Shown here: positions 39,342 through 40,088 of the stretch, in pieces | How the letters are laid out: each line of letters starts with the position of its first letter | Numbering within the stretch: position 1 is the first letter of the stretch | The notes under the pieces: generated by a model | Databases searched by the model: none | The model's input: only the letters and a program-made list of their open reading frames with translations | Told to the model about the DNA's origin: nothing | Assembly (NCBI GenBank): GCA_009787785.1 | Contig: WQSR01000020.1 | Location: forward strand, 1-40,088 | DNA length: 40,088 bases | Source: Defluviitaleaceae bacterium | Lineage (GTDB): Bacteria > Bacillota > Clostridia > Lachnospirales > WQUN01 | Reading direction: 5' to 3' | Position numbers and translations under genes: made by a program

Positions 39342-39403
39342 CCCGCTATATAATTTTGACCGTTGCCGCTTTTGGTCTTTGTTTGGTCAAGAATTATAGC
39401 GGG
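39342..39403. repeat. Long imperfect palindrome next to the integrase remnant
   Basis: The left arm at 39342-39361 (CCCGCTATATAATTTTGACC) and the right arm at 39385-39403 (GGTCAAGAATTATAGCGGG) are nearly exact reverse complements, separated by 23 bases. No T-run follows on either strand, so it is not a normal terminator. A short direct repeat TTTACTGGA occurs on both sides (near 39329 and 39416). It could be part of an old element end or attachment region. The rest of 39244-39449 has no ORF. Confidence 0.55.
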
Positions 39404-39449
39404 GTTTGGTGTAGTTTACTGGAAACAGGAACGAGCCACAGCTACTTGC

Positions 39450-39650
39450 TTAAATGTCTATGGCATTGGCTATAGCTTCCATTGCGCGGGTTTTCGCATT
39501 CTTGAAAGCGTGGCTATAAATTTCAAGCGTTGTTATGGGGGTGCTGTGTCCTAATGCCGTTTGAACGGTCACAACATCTACGCCGCTATTGATTAAGACG
39601 CTGGCGTTAGGTTGTAGGTTATGAGTCGCTTTCTAATGGCGTAGTTCATA
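39450..39650 (-). pseudogene. C-terminal remnant of a tyrosine recombinase (integrase)
   Basis: On the minus strand, with no start codon, the frame reads ...ELRH-stop-KATHNLQPNASVLINSG, VDVVTVQTALGHSTPITTLE, IYSHAFKNAKTRAMEA and ends at a TAA at 39450. These are the box-II motifs of phage/ICE integrases: LRH, LGHST and the nucleophilic Tyr in IYSH. A TAG lies directly after LRH, and no N-terminal part is found. A mobile element was once inserted here. Confidence 0.8.
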
Positions 39651-39719
39651 ATCGCAGACACTACCCGCATATAGAATGCAACCTGTGAAGGGCGTAAATA
39701 ACGCTATAATATTTATTTC

Positions 39720-40088
39720 TCACATTTTTAAGCACATAACAATTTCGCCGTCATCTACTTCGCCAGTTCGTGCAAAACCAATACTGTTATATAATTTTTC
39801 AGCAGTGGAGTTTTCTGGCTCAAATGATAAATAAAGCTCGCTTGCATTATATTTTTCCCTAATATATTTCACGGCTAATAAAAGCGCGGCTTTACCATAA
39901 CCTTTATTTTGAAATCGTTTGTCTATCATAAATCGCCAAATATTATATATACCTTTAGGCTTGTGATACCCCATCATAATAAATCCAACCATTTCATCGC
40001 CAGCATAAATGGCGAAAGGGTATGCCGTGTTGTAAAACACCCAAGCTTGAGCCAATGAATACATATTCGAGGCGACAAAATTCTTTTG
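39720..40088 (-). CDS. GNAT acetyltransferase, N-terminus outside window
   Basis: The frame is open to the window edge; the ATG at 40064 is internal, because QKNFVASNMYSLAQAW continues upstream of it and aligns with QEDYVASNAYSLAAAY of the GNAT at 33448. The acetyl-CoA loop is RFMIDKRFQNKGYGKAALL, followed by LSFEPENSTAEKLYNSIGF. About 123 residues are visible. It is AT-rich, unlike its GC-rich relative, so it may have arrived by transfer. Substrate is unknown. Confidence 0.85.
   Translation of the reverse strand, partial: QKNFVASNMYSLAQAWVFYNTAYPFAIYAGDEMVGFIMMGYHKPKGIYNIWRFMIDKRFQNKGYGKAALLLAVKYIREKYNASELYLSFEPENSTAEKLYNSIGFARTGEVDDGEIVMCLKM

Overview
The window looks like the chromosome of a Gram-positive, motile, anaerobic member of the Bacillota, most likely class Clostridia. 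The evidence is lipoprotein signal sequences, a GntR/YtrA-type ABC operon, a PdaC-like peptidoglycan deacetylase, a VPxTG sorting signal, a cohesin/dockerin pair, a flagellar hook-filament protein, an iron-only hydrogenase system regulator, strong AGGAGG ribosome sites, and a selenocysteine system (tRNA-Sec beside a selD with an in-frame TGA). Most of the window is GC-rich. The stretch from about 23.7 to 26 kb is clearly more AT-rich. No rRNA, CRISPR array or complete prophage was seen, and species-level identity cannot be read from the sequence.

Layout. 0-7 kb: end of a DUF4349 gene, then a nucleobase/nucleoside uptake block: a BMP-type ABC transporter (minus strand, bmpA-ATPase-two permeases) divergent from a UraA-like permease that has a leader ORF and an attenuator-like terminator. 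6.9-8.15 kb: selenium module (selD with Sec, tRNA-Sec with its promoter and terminator). 8.2-10 kb: a histidine phosphatase, a secreted protein and a structured intergenic region. 10.1-15.6 kb: an envelope operon (signal peptidase I, DUF1858, a PlsY/CofE-like fusion, AsnB, cardiolipin synthase). 15.7-19.4 kb: receiver-only regulator plus histidine kinase, a small alarmone synthetase, a ThuA-like protein and a GNAT. 19.45-30.7 kb: accessory region with a Hin-type serine recombinase, a short invertible-looking segment, an oversized FlgL, a YafQ/DinJ toxin-antitoxin pair, small unknown genes, a glycine-rich/InlB-repeat protein ending in a dockerin, a wall-anchored cohesin protein, an orphan antitoxin-like gene and an AAA/DUF234 ATPase. 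30.7-33.4 kb: TM1266-type regulator and a NitT/TauT-type ABC transporter. 33.4-38.8 kb: GNAT, a structured intergenic region, PdaC-like deacetylase, L31, a GntR-ABC operon and a zinc phospholipase-like protein. 38.8-40.1 kb: mobile-element debris (brnT with an internal deletion, integrase tail) and a truncated GNAT gene.

The most interesting systems are: (1) a likely phase-variation switch, in which inverted 24-bp sites flank about 120 bp between a serine recombinase and flgL and a SigD/SigA-like promoter in the segment currently points away from flgL; (2) a translationally coupled dockerin-cohesin pair with no enzyme, apparently a non-cellulosomal surface assembly; (3) the PlsY-CofE fusion in an operon with AsnB and cardiolipin synthase; and (4) the leader-ORF attenuator ahead of the uracil-type permease.
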